Shown here: positions 49,489 to 58,004 of the stretch, in pieces | Position numbering within the stretch: the first letter of the stretch is position 1 | Layout of the letters: each line of letters starts with the position of its first letter | Assembly (NCBI GenBank): GCA_964517465.1 | Contig: CAZFEK010000005.1 | Coordinates: 1 to 64,000, forward strand | DNA from: JACPUX01 sp964517465 | GTDB taxonomy: Bacteria > Pseudomonadota > Gammaproteobacteria > Burkholderiales > Casimicrobiaceae | Direction: 5' to 3' | Length of the DNA: 64,000 bases | The notes under the pieces: model-generated | Database searches by the model: none | Seen by the model: the letters and a program-made list of their open reading frames with translations, nothing else | What the model was told of the DNA's origin: nothing | Position numbers and translations under genes: made by a program

Positions 49489-50985
49489 ATGGCCGCGCCG
49501 ACCCTCTCGGTTCCCGTTCTCGGCGATGTGCTGGAGACACCCGAGCTTGCACCGGGCGCCATGGCGCAAAGCAAGCCCTATGTGGCCAACAAGGCCATAC
49601 AGGAGGCTTTGAACTATCCTGGCGAACTGGTTGAAGGGTGGCAGACGCAGGCCATCGCCAAACTGGGCGAAATTCTTGAGCACAACCGCGCTCTCAGGGT
49701 TTATCTCGACGCTTGCGTGCACTGTGGCGCCTGCACCGACAAGTGCCACTATTTTCTGGGCACCGGCGACCCGCGCAATATGCCGGTGGCGCGCCAGGAG
49801 CTTTTGCGCTCGGTGTATCGCCGGCACTTCACCCTGCCGGGCAAACTTTTCGGCTCGCTGGTGGGCGCCGAAGATCTCACCCGAGAAAAGCTCGACCAGT
49901 GGTACAGCTACTACTATCAATGCTCGGAATGCCGGCGCTGTTCGGTTTTCTGCCCCTATGGCATAGACACCGCCGAATTCACCATGGCCGCGCGTGAGGT
50001 GATGAACAGCATCGGCATGGGGCAAAAGTACGTCAATGAAATCATCGGCAAGGTGCATCGGGTCGGCAACAATCTGGGCCTGCCCGGCCCGGCGCTGATC
50101 GACACCCTGGAGGGCCTGGAAGAAGACGTCAAAGAAGACACCGGTGTTGAGGTGCGGTTTCCCATCGACGAAAAAGGCGCCGAGATTTTGCTGGTGACGC
50201 CGTCCGCCGATTTCTTCGCCGAACCGCATGTCGAGAGCCTGATCGGCTATGCCAAGGTGTTCCACGCCGCCGGCATTTCCTGGACGCTTTCGAGCCACGC
50301 TTCGGAAGCGGGCAATTTCGGCCTTTTCACCGGCAATGAAGCACAGATGCAAAAAATTGCCGGTCGCGTACGCCAGGCGGTGCTGGATTTGGGCGTCAAG
50401 CGCATCGTCGTCGGCGAATGCGGCCATGCCTGGCGCGTGGCGTACAACTTCTGGAACACCCTGATCGGCCCTTTCGATTTTCTCGATTCGCGTTATCCGG
50501 TGCCGCAGCATATTTGCGAGTTCACTCACGATTTGATCGAGCGGGGCGCTTTGCAATTCGACCAAGAGGCCAACGATCACCGCATCATCACTTTTCACGA
50601 CTCGTGCAACGTCGCGCGCGCATCCGGCATGGGCGCGCACCCAAACGGCCAGTTCGAACTGCCACGCGCCATCATTGGGGCGGTGGCCAAACATTTCGTA
50701 GAAATGCCGCCGGACACCATCCGCGAAAGGACCTTTTGCTGCGGCGGGGGCGGCGGCTTGTTGACCGACGAGCTGCTGGAACTCCGGGTCAAAGGCGCTT
50801 CGCCGCGCATGACTGCACTCAAGGAAGTGGTCGACGGCCATCAAGTAAATTTTATGGCCACCATTTGCGCCATTTGCAAAGCGCAGTTTTCCAAGGTGCT
50901 ACCGATGTACGGCTTCGACATGAGCATGGTGGGCGGCGTGCATCAATTGGTGAGCACCGCCATCCGGCTGGGCGCGAAACCCTAG
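49489..50985 (+). CDS. dsrK: Heterodisulfide reductase-like iron-sulfur protein DsrK
   Basis: A 498-aa cytoplasmic-facing catalytic subunit of DsrMKJOP, related to HdrD. Two ferredoxin clusters appear as CVHCGACTDKCH and CSECRRCSVFCPYG. CCG-type ligands occur in VVGECGHAW, FHDSCN, RTFCCGGGGG and ATICAICKAQF. It is expected to act on the DsrC cysteines. It starts 2 bp after the dsrM stop. Confidence 0.95.
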   Translation: MAAPTLSVPVLGDVLETPELAPGAMAQSKPYVANKAIQEALNYPGELVEGWQTQAIAKLGEILEHNRALRVYLDACVHCGACTDKCHYFLGTGDPRNMPVARQELLRSVYRRHFTLPGKLFGSLVGAEDLTREKLDQWYSYYYQCSECRRCSVFCPYGIDTAEFTMAAREVMNSIGMGQKYVNEIIGKVHRVGNNLGLPGPALIDTLEGLEEDVKEDTGVEVRFPIDEKGAEILLVTPSADFFAEPHVESLIGYAKVFHAAGISWTLSSHASEAGNFGLFTGNEAQMQKIAGRVRQAVLDLGVKRIVVGECGHAWRVAYNFWNTLIGPFDFLDSRYPVPQHICEFTHDLIERGALQFDQEANDHRIITFHDSCNVARASGMGAHPNGQFELPRAIIGAVAKHFVEMPPDTIRERTFCCGGGGGLLTDELLELRVKGASPRMTALKEVVDGHQVNFMATICAICKAQFSKVLPMYGFDMSMVGGVHQLVSTAIRLGAKP

Positions 50986-51009
50986 AGAAAGGCGCGAAGG
51001 AGCTTCAAC

Positions 51010-52971
51010 ATGTCTGAACATCTGTCCGAAATGCCCGGCGCGAAACCTTGGTCTTTTCGGCGCTATCAAGATGGCGATTCGGAGCCCCGGCCCTGGCAGG
51101 AGGAAATCTTCGATGCCGGACACAGCCACAAATGTCCGACCTATGTGCTGAGCGCTCCACCCTGCCAGGCGAACTGTCCTTCCGGCGAGGACATACGCGG
51201 TTATCTCGACATCGTGCGCGGCGTCGAAAAGCCGCCCGCGGGCGTGAGCTGGCAGGAATACGCCTTTCGGCGCCTCACCGAAGCCAATCCTTTCCCCGCG
51301 GTGATGGGGAGGGTGTGTCCTGCGCCTTGTGAAAAGGGCTGCAATCGCAATGAAGTGGACGACCATGTCGGCATCAATGCGGTGGAGCATTTTTTGGGCG
51401 AATATGCCATCGCCCATCAGCTCAAGTTCGCCCCGCCGGCAGCGGCAACGGGCAAAAAAGTTGCGGTCATCGGCGGCGGGCCGGCCGGGCTTTCCTGTGC
51501 CTATCAGTTGGCCCGCCGCGGACACGCGGTGACCATTTTCGATCAGCATGAGGCGCTGGGCGGCATGATGCGCTACGGCATTCCTGGTTTTCGCACGCCG
51601 CGCGAAGTGCTCGACGCCGAAATCCAGCGCATTCTCGATCTGGGCGTTGCCACGCGCCTCAGGTGCCGCGTGGGCAGCGACATCAGCATCGAAACCTTGC
51701 AGCGGGAATTCGATGCGGTGTTCTTCGGCCTCGGAGCGCAGTCGGGCCGGCCTTTGCCAGTGCCGGGGGCGGACGCGCCCAATTGCGTCAACGCCATCCA
51801 GTTCTTGCGCGCCTTCAACGATGGACGTATGCAGCACGTCGGCAAGCGCGTGGTGGTGGTGGGCGGGGGCGATACGTCCATCGACGTGGCCACGGTGGCA
51901 CGCCGCCTGGGTCACATCAGCAACGGCGCCGCTGCGTCCAAACCGGAGCAGGCCATCCTTGGCCGTGCCGCGCAAGACGTGGCGGAAATTTCCGCGCGTC
52001 AAGGCGCCGAGGTCACCCTGACGTCGGTGTTCACCATCGACAAAATGCAGGCCAGCCGACAGGAAATCGAGCATGCCAAGGCCGAAGGCATCGTCTTTCG
52101 GGACGGTTACGCGCCCCTCGAAGTGCTGCGCGATGCCGGCGGACGCGCCACCGCCCTGCGCATCGCCAAATGTGAAGCCAAGTTCGTCGGTCCCAAACTC
52201 GAAATCAAAGTGATCCCCGGAACGGAACTAGACATTCCGGCCGATTTGGTGGTTTCGGCCATAGGCCAAGCGGTCGATTTCACCGGCATCGAGCGTTTCG
52301 ACAACGGCAAAGGGGGCATCAGCGCCGACAAATCCTTGCAGATTGCCGGCCAGCCCGGGGCCTTTGCCGGCGGCGACGTGCTGCGTCCCCATCTCTTGAC
52401 CAGCGCCATCGGCCAGGGCCGCATCGCCGCCGAAGGTATAGACGCCTTTCTGGCAGGTGAAGAATTGGGCAAACGGCCGCGGGTCGACGTGAGCTTCTTC
52501 AGCCTTCCGCGCAAACTCGGCGAACGGGGCATGCTGCCGACTGCGGCCACCGAGCCCATGCGCGGCACCTGCGAGAGCAGTGCCGCGATCCACAACTTCG
52601 AAGATCGTTCGGATCGTTATGTGATTCGGCACAGCGAGATGTTCCTTGGGCATTTCCAGCGCACGCAGCGCGAAGAGCGCAGCGTGACCACGCTCAAGGC
52701 CGACGCGGTCTTGGGGAATTTCAGCGAACGCATCGAAGCTTTGAGCGACGCGCGCACCGTCGCCGAAGCCAAACGCTGCATGAGCTGCGGCTTGTGTTTC
52801 GAGTGCGACAACTGCGTGGTCTATTGCCCGCAAAAAGCGGTATTCAAAGTGCCCAAAGCCAAAGCGACCACGGGGCGTTATGTCGATACCGATTACACCC
52901 GCTGCATAGGCTGCCACATTTGCCACGATGTGTGCCCGACCGGCTACATCCAAATGGGGCTGGGCGAATAA
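51010..52971 (+). CDS. dsrL: NAD(P)H:acceptor oxidoreductase DsrL
   Basis: A 653-aa flavo-iron-sulfur protein essential for rDsr sulfur oxidation in Allochromatium, exchanging electrons between DsrAB and NAD(P). The N-terminal GltD-like Fe-S domain has CQANCPSGED and CPAPCEKGCNR. FAD (VIGGGPAGLSCAYQLA) and NAD(P) (VVVGGGDTSIDVA) sites follow, and the C-terminal ferredoxin has CMSCGLCFECDNC and CIGCHICHDVCPTGY. It resembles the flavoprotein at 8125. GAAGGAG lies upstream of the ATG. Confidence 0.94.
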   Translation: MSEHLSEMPGAKPWSFRRYQDGDSEPRPWQEEIFDAGHSHKCPTYVLSAPPCQANCPSGEDIRGYLDIVRGVEKPPAGVSWQEYAFRRLTEANPFPAVMGRVCPAPCEKGCNRNEVDDHVGINAVEHFLGEYAIAHQLKFAPPAAATGKKVAVIGGGPAGLSCAYQLARRGHAVTIFDQHEALGGMMRYGIPGFRTPREVLDAEIQRILDLGVATRLRCRVGSDISIETLQREFDAVFFGLGAQSGRPLPVPGADAPNCVNAIQFLRAFNDGRMQHVGKRVVVVGGGDTSIDVATVARRLGHISNGAAASKPEQAILGRAAQDVAEISARQGAEVTLTSVFTIDKMQASRQEIEHAKAEGIVFRDGYAPLEVLRDAGGRATALRIAKCEAKFVGPKLEIKVIPGTELDIPADLVVSAIGQAVDFTGIERFDNGKGGISADKSLQIAGQPGAFAGGDVLRPHLLTSAIGQGRIAAEGIDAFLAGEELGKRPRVDVSFFSLPRKLGERGMLPTAATEPMRGTCESSAAIHNFEDRSDRYVIRHSEMFLGHFQRTQREERSVTTLKADAVLGNFSERIEALSDARTVAEAKRCMSCGLCFECDNCVVYCPQKAVFKVPKAKATTGRYVDTDYTRCIGCHICHDVCPTGYIQMGLGE

Positions 52972-52972
52972 C

Positions 52973-53371
52973 ATGTTGGAGCACCGGGCCTCGCTCGCGC
53001 GCTGGGTTGCGGCTGTGGCCGTGTTGGCCGGAGTCGCCGGCTTGGCTTACGCGGCAGCCAAGCAAGGTGAACAGCAGGCTCCCGTTTTTGAGACGCCGCG
53101 GGGCGAGCGATGCATCGCCGACGCCGCGCAAATGCGCCGCAATCACATGCGCCATCTGATTCATCAGCGCGATGCCACGGTGCGCGATGGGCAGCGCGCA
53201 GCCAAGCAGGGCCTCACCGACTGCATCGAATGCCACGCTGGAGAGAAGACGGGTTCGGTGCTGGGAGAGACCGGGTTCTGCGAAAGCTGCCATCGTTACG
53301 CGGCAGTCAAGATCGATTGTTTCGAGTGCCATTCGTCCAGCCGGCAATCAGCGGGAAAGGTGAATCCGTGA
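52973..53371 (+). CDS. dsrJ: Triheme cytochrome c DsrJ
   Basis: A 132-aa periplasmic cytochrome anchored by an uncleaved N-terminal helix (residues 9-28). Three heme motifs are present: CIECH (84-88), CESCH (103-107) and CFECH (116-120). Cys47 matches the cysteine that ligates one heme in known DsrJ. The start lies 1 bp after dsrL and the stop overlaps dsrO. Confidence 0.94.
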   Translation: MLEHRASLARWVAAVAVLAGVAGLAYAAAKQGEQQAPVFETPRGERCIADAAQMRRNHMRHLIHQRDATVRDGQRAAKQGLTDCIECHAGEKTGSVLGETGFCESCHRYAAVKIDCFECHSSSRQSAGKVNP

Positions 53372-54102
53372 GCTCGCAGCGCGACGCTCGTCGGCGCCTC
53401 TTGGGTGCGGGCTTTACGGTGCTGGCCGGCGCCGCACTGGCGCCGGGCTGGGTGCTGCTCGCGACCGCCAGGGCAGGCGAAACGAAGCAGGGGGCAAGCA
53501 GCGCGCGCCGCTGGGGTCTGCTGATCGATACCCGGCGTTGCACCGCAGAATGTGACGCCTGCCTCAGCGCCTGCCAGGAGGAAAACGGCCTCGCCGCGCC
53601 GCAATCGGCCACCGATGCGCGGTGGATACGCAAAATCACCTTGCAGGATGCACAAAGCGGCGCGCGGAGTTACCTGCCCATGATGTGCCAACACTGCGCG
53701 CATCCGCCTTGTGTGGACGTTTGTCCGACCGGAGCCTCGATGCGGCGGGCCGACGGCATCGTTCTGGTCGATCGCCATCGCTGCATCGGCTGCCGCTATT
53801 GCATGATGGCTTGCCCCTATCAAGCGCGCTCCTTCGTGCACGAACCGCTGCGGAACCAAAAACCGCAAGTGCCGCGCGGCAAAGGCACGGTGGAAGCCTG
53901 CAGCCTGTGCGTGCATCGCCTCGATCGGGGCGGCATACCGGCCTGTGTCGAGCGCTGTCAGGCGCAAGGCGGACAGGCGATGTGGTTCGGCGATCTCAAC
54001 GACGCCAAAAGCGAAATTTCGCTTCGCCTCAGACAAGTGCAGGCCACCACGGTGCGGGCCGATCTGGGTTTGAAACCGGGCGTGGCCTATCTGGGTATCT
54101 AG
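53368..54102 (+). CDS. dsrO: Periplasmic ferredoxin-like subunit DsrO
   Basis: A 244-aa four-cluster ferredoxin-type subunit. The N terminus carries a twin-arginine signal (ARRRLLGAGF). Cluster motifs are CTAECDACLSAC, CQHCAHPPCVDVCPTGA, CIGCRYCMMACPY and CSLCVHRLDRG, as in NrfC-like proteins. It transfers electrons to DsrP. The GTG start overlaps the dsrJ stop (GTGA). Confidence 0.94.
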   Translation: MSSQRDARRRLLGAGFTVLAGAALAPGWVLLATARAGETKQGASSARRWGLLIDTRRCTAECDACLSACQEENGLAAPQSATDARWIRKITLQDAQSGARSYLPMMCQHCAHPPCVDVCPTGASMRRADGIVLVDRHRCIGCRYCMMACPYQARSFVHEPLRNQKPQVPRGKGTVEACSLCVHRLDRGGIPACVERCQAQGGQAMWFGDLNDAKSEISLRLRQVQATTVRADLGLKPGVAYLGI

Positions 54103-54135
54103 GGGCCAAGGGCGCGTGAGCTCGGAGCTGCAGCG

Positions 54136-55314
54136 ATGAACATCGAATATCTCGAAAGTCCAAGCACGCCGCGTTTTGTGGCCCTGGCAATGGTGCTGGC
54201 AGTGTTCGTCCTGCTGGGATTGCTGGCGGCGCATCATATGGAAAGCGCCGGTCATGTGGTCACCGGCATGAACAATCACATCGTTTGGGGCCTGCCGCAC
54301 GTCTTTGCGGTGTTCCTGATCGTGGCCGCCTCCGGCGCGCTCAATGGCGCATCGCTCGCCTCGGTGTTTGGCCAAAGCGAATACAAGCCCCTGGCGCGGA
54401 TTTTCGCAGTGCTGGCCATGGCCTTGCTGGCGGGGGGGCTGGTGGTGCTGGTGCTCGACTTGGGAAGGCCGGAGCGCCTCACCGTGGCGATGAGCAACTA
54501 TAACTTCCGCTCGATCTTTGCCTGGAACGTCTTTCTCTACACGGGGTTCTTTGCCGTCGTCGCGGCCTACCTCTTGACCATGATGGATCGCGGCTTGAGA
54601 CGCTTTGCCACTGCGGCCGGATGGTTTGCTTTCCTTTGGCGCCTGACGCTCACCACTGGCACGGGCTCGATCTTCGGTTTCCTTTTGGCGCGCGAGGCTT
54701 ACCACTCGGCCCTGCTGGCGCCGACCTTCATCGCCTATTCCTTGGTTTATGGCACGGCTGCTTTTGCCCTGGTCTTGGCGGCTTTGGGGGGCGCTCAAAA
54801 CGGCTTGTTGAGCGCGGCGCTGCGCCAGCGCTTGGGCCGCTTGCTGGCGATATTCATCGCGGTCACGCTTTATTGTGTGGCGGTGTTTCACCTGACCCAG
54901 ATCTACTCCGGATCGCGACGCGAGGTCGAGCGTTTCCTGTTGCTGGATGGCGGGCTCTACACCGGGCTCTTTTGGCTGGGGCAGGTGGGCCTGGGCAGCG
55001 CGCTGCCGCTTTTTCTCCTGCTGCATCCGGGGCTCAAGCAGAGTCCGGGGACGCTCACCCTGGCCTCCATCCTCGCGCTTTTAGGCGGCCTGGCGCAGAT
55101 GTACCTCACCGTGATCGGAGGCCAGGCCTACCCACTGAACCTTTTTCCCGGCCGAATCGTGCAAAGTGACTTCGGAGACGGTGCGCTGCACGCTTATTCG
55201 CCCAGTTGGCCGGAGCTGCTGCTGGGTTTGGGCGGCCTCGCCCTGGCGCTCTTGATCTTTGTTTTGGCCTTGCATGTGCTGCGGCTTCTTCCGCAGCGCG
55301 CAGAGGAGGGGTGA
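54136..55314 (+). CDS. dsrP: NrfD-type membrane subunit DsrP
   Basis: A 392-aa integral membrane protein with about ten helices, the quinone-reactive NrfD/PsrC-like subunit of DsrMKJOP. Family features are NNHIVWGLPHVFAVFLIV and VLDLGRPERL. The gap to dsrO is 33 bp and dsrN begins 1 bp after its stop. Confidence 0.93.
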   Translation: MNIEYLESPSTPRFVALAMVLAVFVLLGLLAAHHMESAGHVVTGMNNHIVWGLPHVFAVFLIVAASGALNGASLASVFGQSEYKPLARIFAVLAMALLAGGLVVLVLDLGRPERLTVAMSNYNFRSIFAWNVFLYTGFFAVVAAYLLTMMDRGLRRFATAAGWFAFLWRLTLTTGTGSIFGFLLAREAYHSALLAPTFIAYSLVYGTAAFALVLAALGGAQNGLLSAALRQRLGRLLAIFIAVTLYCVAVFHLTQIYSGSRREVERFLLLDGGLYTGLFWLGQVGLGSALPLFLLLHPGLKQSPGTLTLASILALLGGLAQMYLTVIGGQAYPLNLFPGRIVQSDFGDGALHAYSPSWPELLLGLGGLALALLIFVLALHVLRLLPQRAEEG

Positions 55315-55315
55315 A

Positions 55316-56800
55316 ATGACTGCTGCCGATCTCCTGCCGCGGCCGCGCTTGCTGATCTCGGCGACCCACAAGTCTTCGGGCAAGACCACCGTTTCGACCG
55401 GGCTTGCCGCCGCCTTCGCTTTCCGCGGATTGAAGGTGCAAGCTTTCAAGAAAGGCCCGGACTACATCGATCCGATGTGGCTTTCCGCGGCCAGCGGTCG
55501 AGCCTGCCGCAATCTCGACCCCTATTTGCAGTCGAGCGGCGAGATGTGCGATCTGTTCGCCCGCGCTTCGGCCGGCAGTGATCTGGCCATCATTGAAGGC
55601 AACAAGGGGCTGCACGACGGCATGGCGCTCGATGGCAGCAACTCCACCGCGGCTCTGGCCAAGACGCTCGCCTCGCCGGTGGTGCTGGTGCTGGACGCCC
55701 GCGGCATGACCCGCGGCATCGCGCCCTTGCTGCTGGGGCAGCAGGCGTTCGATCGCGAAGTGAAGCTCGCTGGGGCGATCCTCAATCGGGTGTCCGGCAG
55801 CAGGCACGAAGCCAAGCTGCGCGCGGTGCTGGAACATTACACCGACATTCCGGTGCTGGGTGCGATCGCCAACGATCCGCGACTCGAAATTACGGAAAGA
55901 CACCTGGGTCTAGTGCCGAGCAATGAATGCGCGGAGGCGCAGGCGCGCATTGCCGCAATGGCGCAGTCCTTGAAAGAACAGGTCGACCTCGATGCGCTGC
56001 TCTACATCGCTCAACAGGCCGCGCCGATGGCAGGGGCGAAAAGCGAATGCAGCGTATTGCGCCTGCCGCCCCGCGGCGAAATCCGCCTCGGGATAGCCCG
56101 CGATGCGGCCTTCGGCTTCTATTACGCCGACGACCTCGAAGCTCTGACTGCCGCGGGCGCGACACTGGTGCCCTTCGACACTTTGCGCGATGCGCGCTTG
56201 CCGCCGGTGGATGGTCTATTTCTCGGCGGCGGATTTCCCGAGTCTTTCCTGATCGAACTGGAAGCCAACGCCAGCCTGCGCGCCGACATACGCGCCGCGG
56301 TGGAGCAGGGCCTGCCGGTTTACGCCGAATGCGGCGGTCTGATGTATCTGGCGCGCAGTCTCAGTTGGCGCGGCGCCACAGCGCGCATGGCGGGCGCCTT
56401 GCCGGCCGATGCGGTGATGCAAGAAAAGCCCGCGGGACGCGGCTATGTGCATTTGGTGGAAACGCCGCATCATCCTTGGCCTTTGGGCGAGGGCAAGGGG
56501 CAAATGCTGCGGGCGCATGAATTCCATTATTCGCAGCTCGTCAACCTGCCCGAGGATGCCGTCTTCGCCTATGAGGTGAAACGGGGGCAGGGTATCACCG
56601 GCCAGCGCGACGGGCTGGTTTATCGCAACGTGCTCGCTTCCTACGCCCATAGGCGCAACACCGGCGCCGATTTTTGGGCCGAGCGCTTCGTCGCTTTCGT
56701 GCGCAAAGTGAAACGCCAGAGCATGATCAGCTCGCCGAATTCGAGCGGAAGGACTTCTTCCGAGCGGCGCAGCTGTTCCATTTCCAAATCAGGACGGTAA
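55316..56800 (+). CDS. dsrN: DsrN, CobB/CbiA-like amidase for siroheme amide
   Basis: A 494-aa glutamine-dependent amidase resembling cobyrinate a,c-diamide synthase; in sulfur bacteria it amidates siroheme for DsrAB. The N-terminal ATPase has THKSSGKTTVSTGLA and KKGPDYIDP. The C-terminal glutaminase has the nucleophile in YAECGGLMYL and His in HEFHYS. The last 25 residues (from about ISSPNSSG) are Ser/Arg rich and look like added read-through sequence. Confidence 0.92.
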   Translation: MTAADLLPRPRLLISATHKSSGKTTVSTGLAAAFAFRGLKVQAFKKGPDYIDPMWLSAASGRACRNLDPYLQSSGEMCDLFARASAGSDLAIIEGNKGLHDGMALDGSNSTAALAKTLASPVVLVLDARGMTRGIAPLLLGQQAFDREVKLAGAILNRVSGSRHEAKLRAVLEHYTDIPVLGAIANDPRLEITERHLGLVPSNECAEAQARIAAMAQSLKEQVDLDALLYIAQQAAPMAGAKSECSVLRLPPRGEIRLGIARDAAFGFYYADDLEALTAAGATLVPFDTLRDARLPPVDGLFLGGGFPESFLIELEANASLRADIRAAVEQGLPVYAECGGLMYLARSLSWRGATARMAGALPADAVMQEKPAGRGYVHLVETPHHPWPLGEGKGQMLRAHEFHYSQLVNLPEDAVFAYEVKRGQGITGQRDGLVYRNVLASYAHRRNTGADFWAERFVAFVRKVKRQSMISSPNSSGRTSSERRSCSISKSGR

Positions 56801-56906
56801 AGCGAAGGCGAGCGAGCGGCGACGAGACAGTACATGGAGCACGGCGAGGAGCCGCGCAGCCAAACCGACAAAGTTGGCGCTTGGTTTGGGAATGGAATTA
56901 CGGGTG

Positions 56907-57260
56907 ATGAGCGAACTCCATACGACCTACCTCGAAGTGGACGGCCGCTTGATCGCGACCGACAGCGAAGGTTACTTGCGCAATCTCGACGATTGGTCGG
57001 AAGCGTTCGCCCGCGCTTTGGCCAAGCGCGAGGGACTGGTCCTGACCGATGAGCACTGGCAGGTCATCCGCTACCTGCGTGCCTATTATGAAGAGCACGG
57101 TGTCCAGGCCCAGGTGCGCGCCATGATCAAACACTTTGCCGCACTTTGGGGCGCGGAGCGCGGCAGCAACCTCTACCTGCACCAGATTTTTCCTCGCGGC
57201 GGACCGCAGAAGCAGGGCAACCGTCTGGCCGGACTCCTGCGAACCAAGGGCGAACACTAG
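56907..57260 (+). CDS. Cysteine-free DsrC paralogue (RspA-type)
   Basis: A 117-aa DsrC/TusE-family protein: LEVDGRLIATDSEGYLRNLDDWSEAFARALA and HWQVIRYLRAYYEEHG align directly with DsrC at 48375. The arm region is IFPRGGPQKQGNRLAGLLRTKGEH, so both catalytic cysteines are missing and none occurs elsewhere. It cannot carry sulfur; cysteine-free members (RspA group) are thought to be regulatory. It takes the place where dsrR or dsrS stand in Allochromatium. ATG 56907 was chosen, with ATG 56892 also possible. Confidence 0.85.
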   Translation: MSELHTTYLEVDGRLIATDSEGYLRNLDDWSEAFARALAKREGLVLTDEHWQVIRYLRAYYEEHGVQAQVRAMIKHFAALWGAERGSNLYLHQIFPRGGPQKQGNRLAGLLRTKGEH

Positions 57261-57335
57261 GCCGCCCGTGCGCCAACCGTGCCGACGCAAGAGACAGTGC
57301 CGGCAGGTCAGCCGAAACGCGCGGAGAGGACCAAC

Positions 57336-58004
57336 TCAATGCATCGCCCGGGAAGGCGCTTGCTTGTGCTCCACCGCAAATACGGCCGCCTCGACCCGGG
57401 AGGTGAGGTTGAGTTTGGCCAGAATGTGGCGGACATGGAGTTTCACGGTGTCCGGGCTGATGTCGAGCGCGCGCGCAATGGATTTGTTGCTCTGGCCCCG
57501 TGCCAGATGATCGAGAATTTCACGCTCCCGCGAGGTCAAAAGCGCCAGCAAATCTTCCTTGGTGTTCTTCTGCCCGTAGGATTGCAGCATGTGCGCGAGC
57601 TTCATGGTCATCGCGGGGGCGATCACCACTTCTCCCTGTGCCGCGCGCAGGAAGGAATCGACGATGTCCTCGGGCTCCATGTCCTTGAGCAAATAGCCCC
57701 GCACGCCGGCACGGATGGCGTTGCCCAAGTCTTCTTCGCTGTCGCTGACGGTGAGGATCACCACCGGCACGGTGATGCCTTCTTCGCGCAGCTTGAGCAG
57801 CACGGCAATGCCGTCTCCTTGCGGCATGCGCAAGTCCATCATGACGATGTCGGGAGTCAGCTCGCGAATGAGGCGCGGCGCGTCGAGCGGGTTGCCGGTC
57901 ATGCCGACCACCTCCACGCCACCCCGGTTTTCGAGCAAATCGGCCAGACCGCGGCGGCAGAGCGCATGGTCGTCGATGAGAAGGACGCGAAGGATTTGGC
58001 TCAT
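57336..58004 (-). CDS. NarL-family response regulator
   Basis: A 222-aa regulator. The receiver has LLIDDHALCRRGL, phosphoacceptor Asp in IVMMDLRMPQGDG, and K in GYLLKDME. The LuxR-type HTH has LTSREREILDHLARGQSNKSIARALDISPDTVKLHV. It overlaps the kinase gene by ATGA and lies convergent to the RspA-type gene. Close resemblance to NarL makes control of anaerobic or sulfur genes plausible; the adjacent dsr and sat-apr operons are candidate targets. Confidence 0.92.
   Translation of the reverse strand: MSQILRVLLIDDHALCRRGLADLLENRGGVEVVGMTGNPLDAPRLIRELTPDIVMMDLRMPQGDGIAVLLKLREEGITVPVVILTVSDSEEDLGNAIRAGVRGYLLKDMEPEDIVDSFLRAAQGEVVIAPAMTMKLAHMLQSYGQKNTKEDLLALLTSREREILDHLARGQSNKSIARALDISPDTVKLHVRHILAKLNLTSRVEAAVFAVEHKQAPSRAMH

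Noticed and set aside
56641..56871. Small minus-strand frame at the end of dsrN
   Set aside because: No family features and it overlaps the dsrN C terminus; treated as chance.
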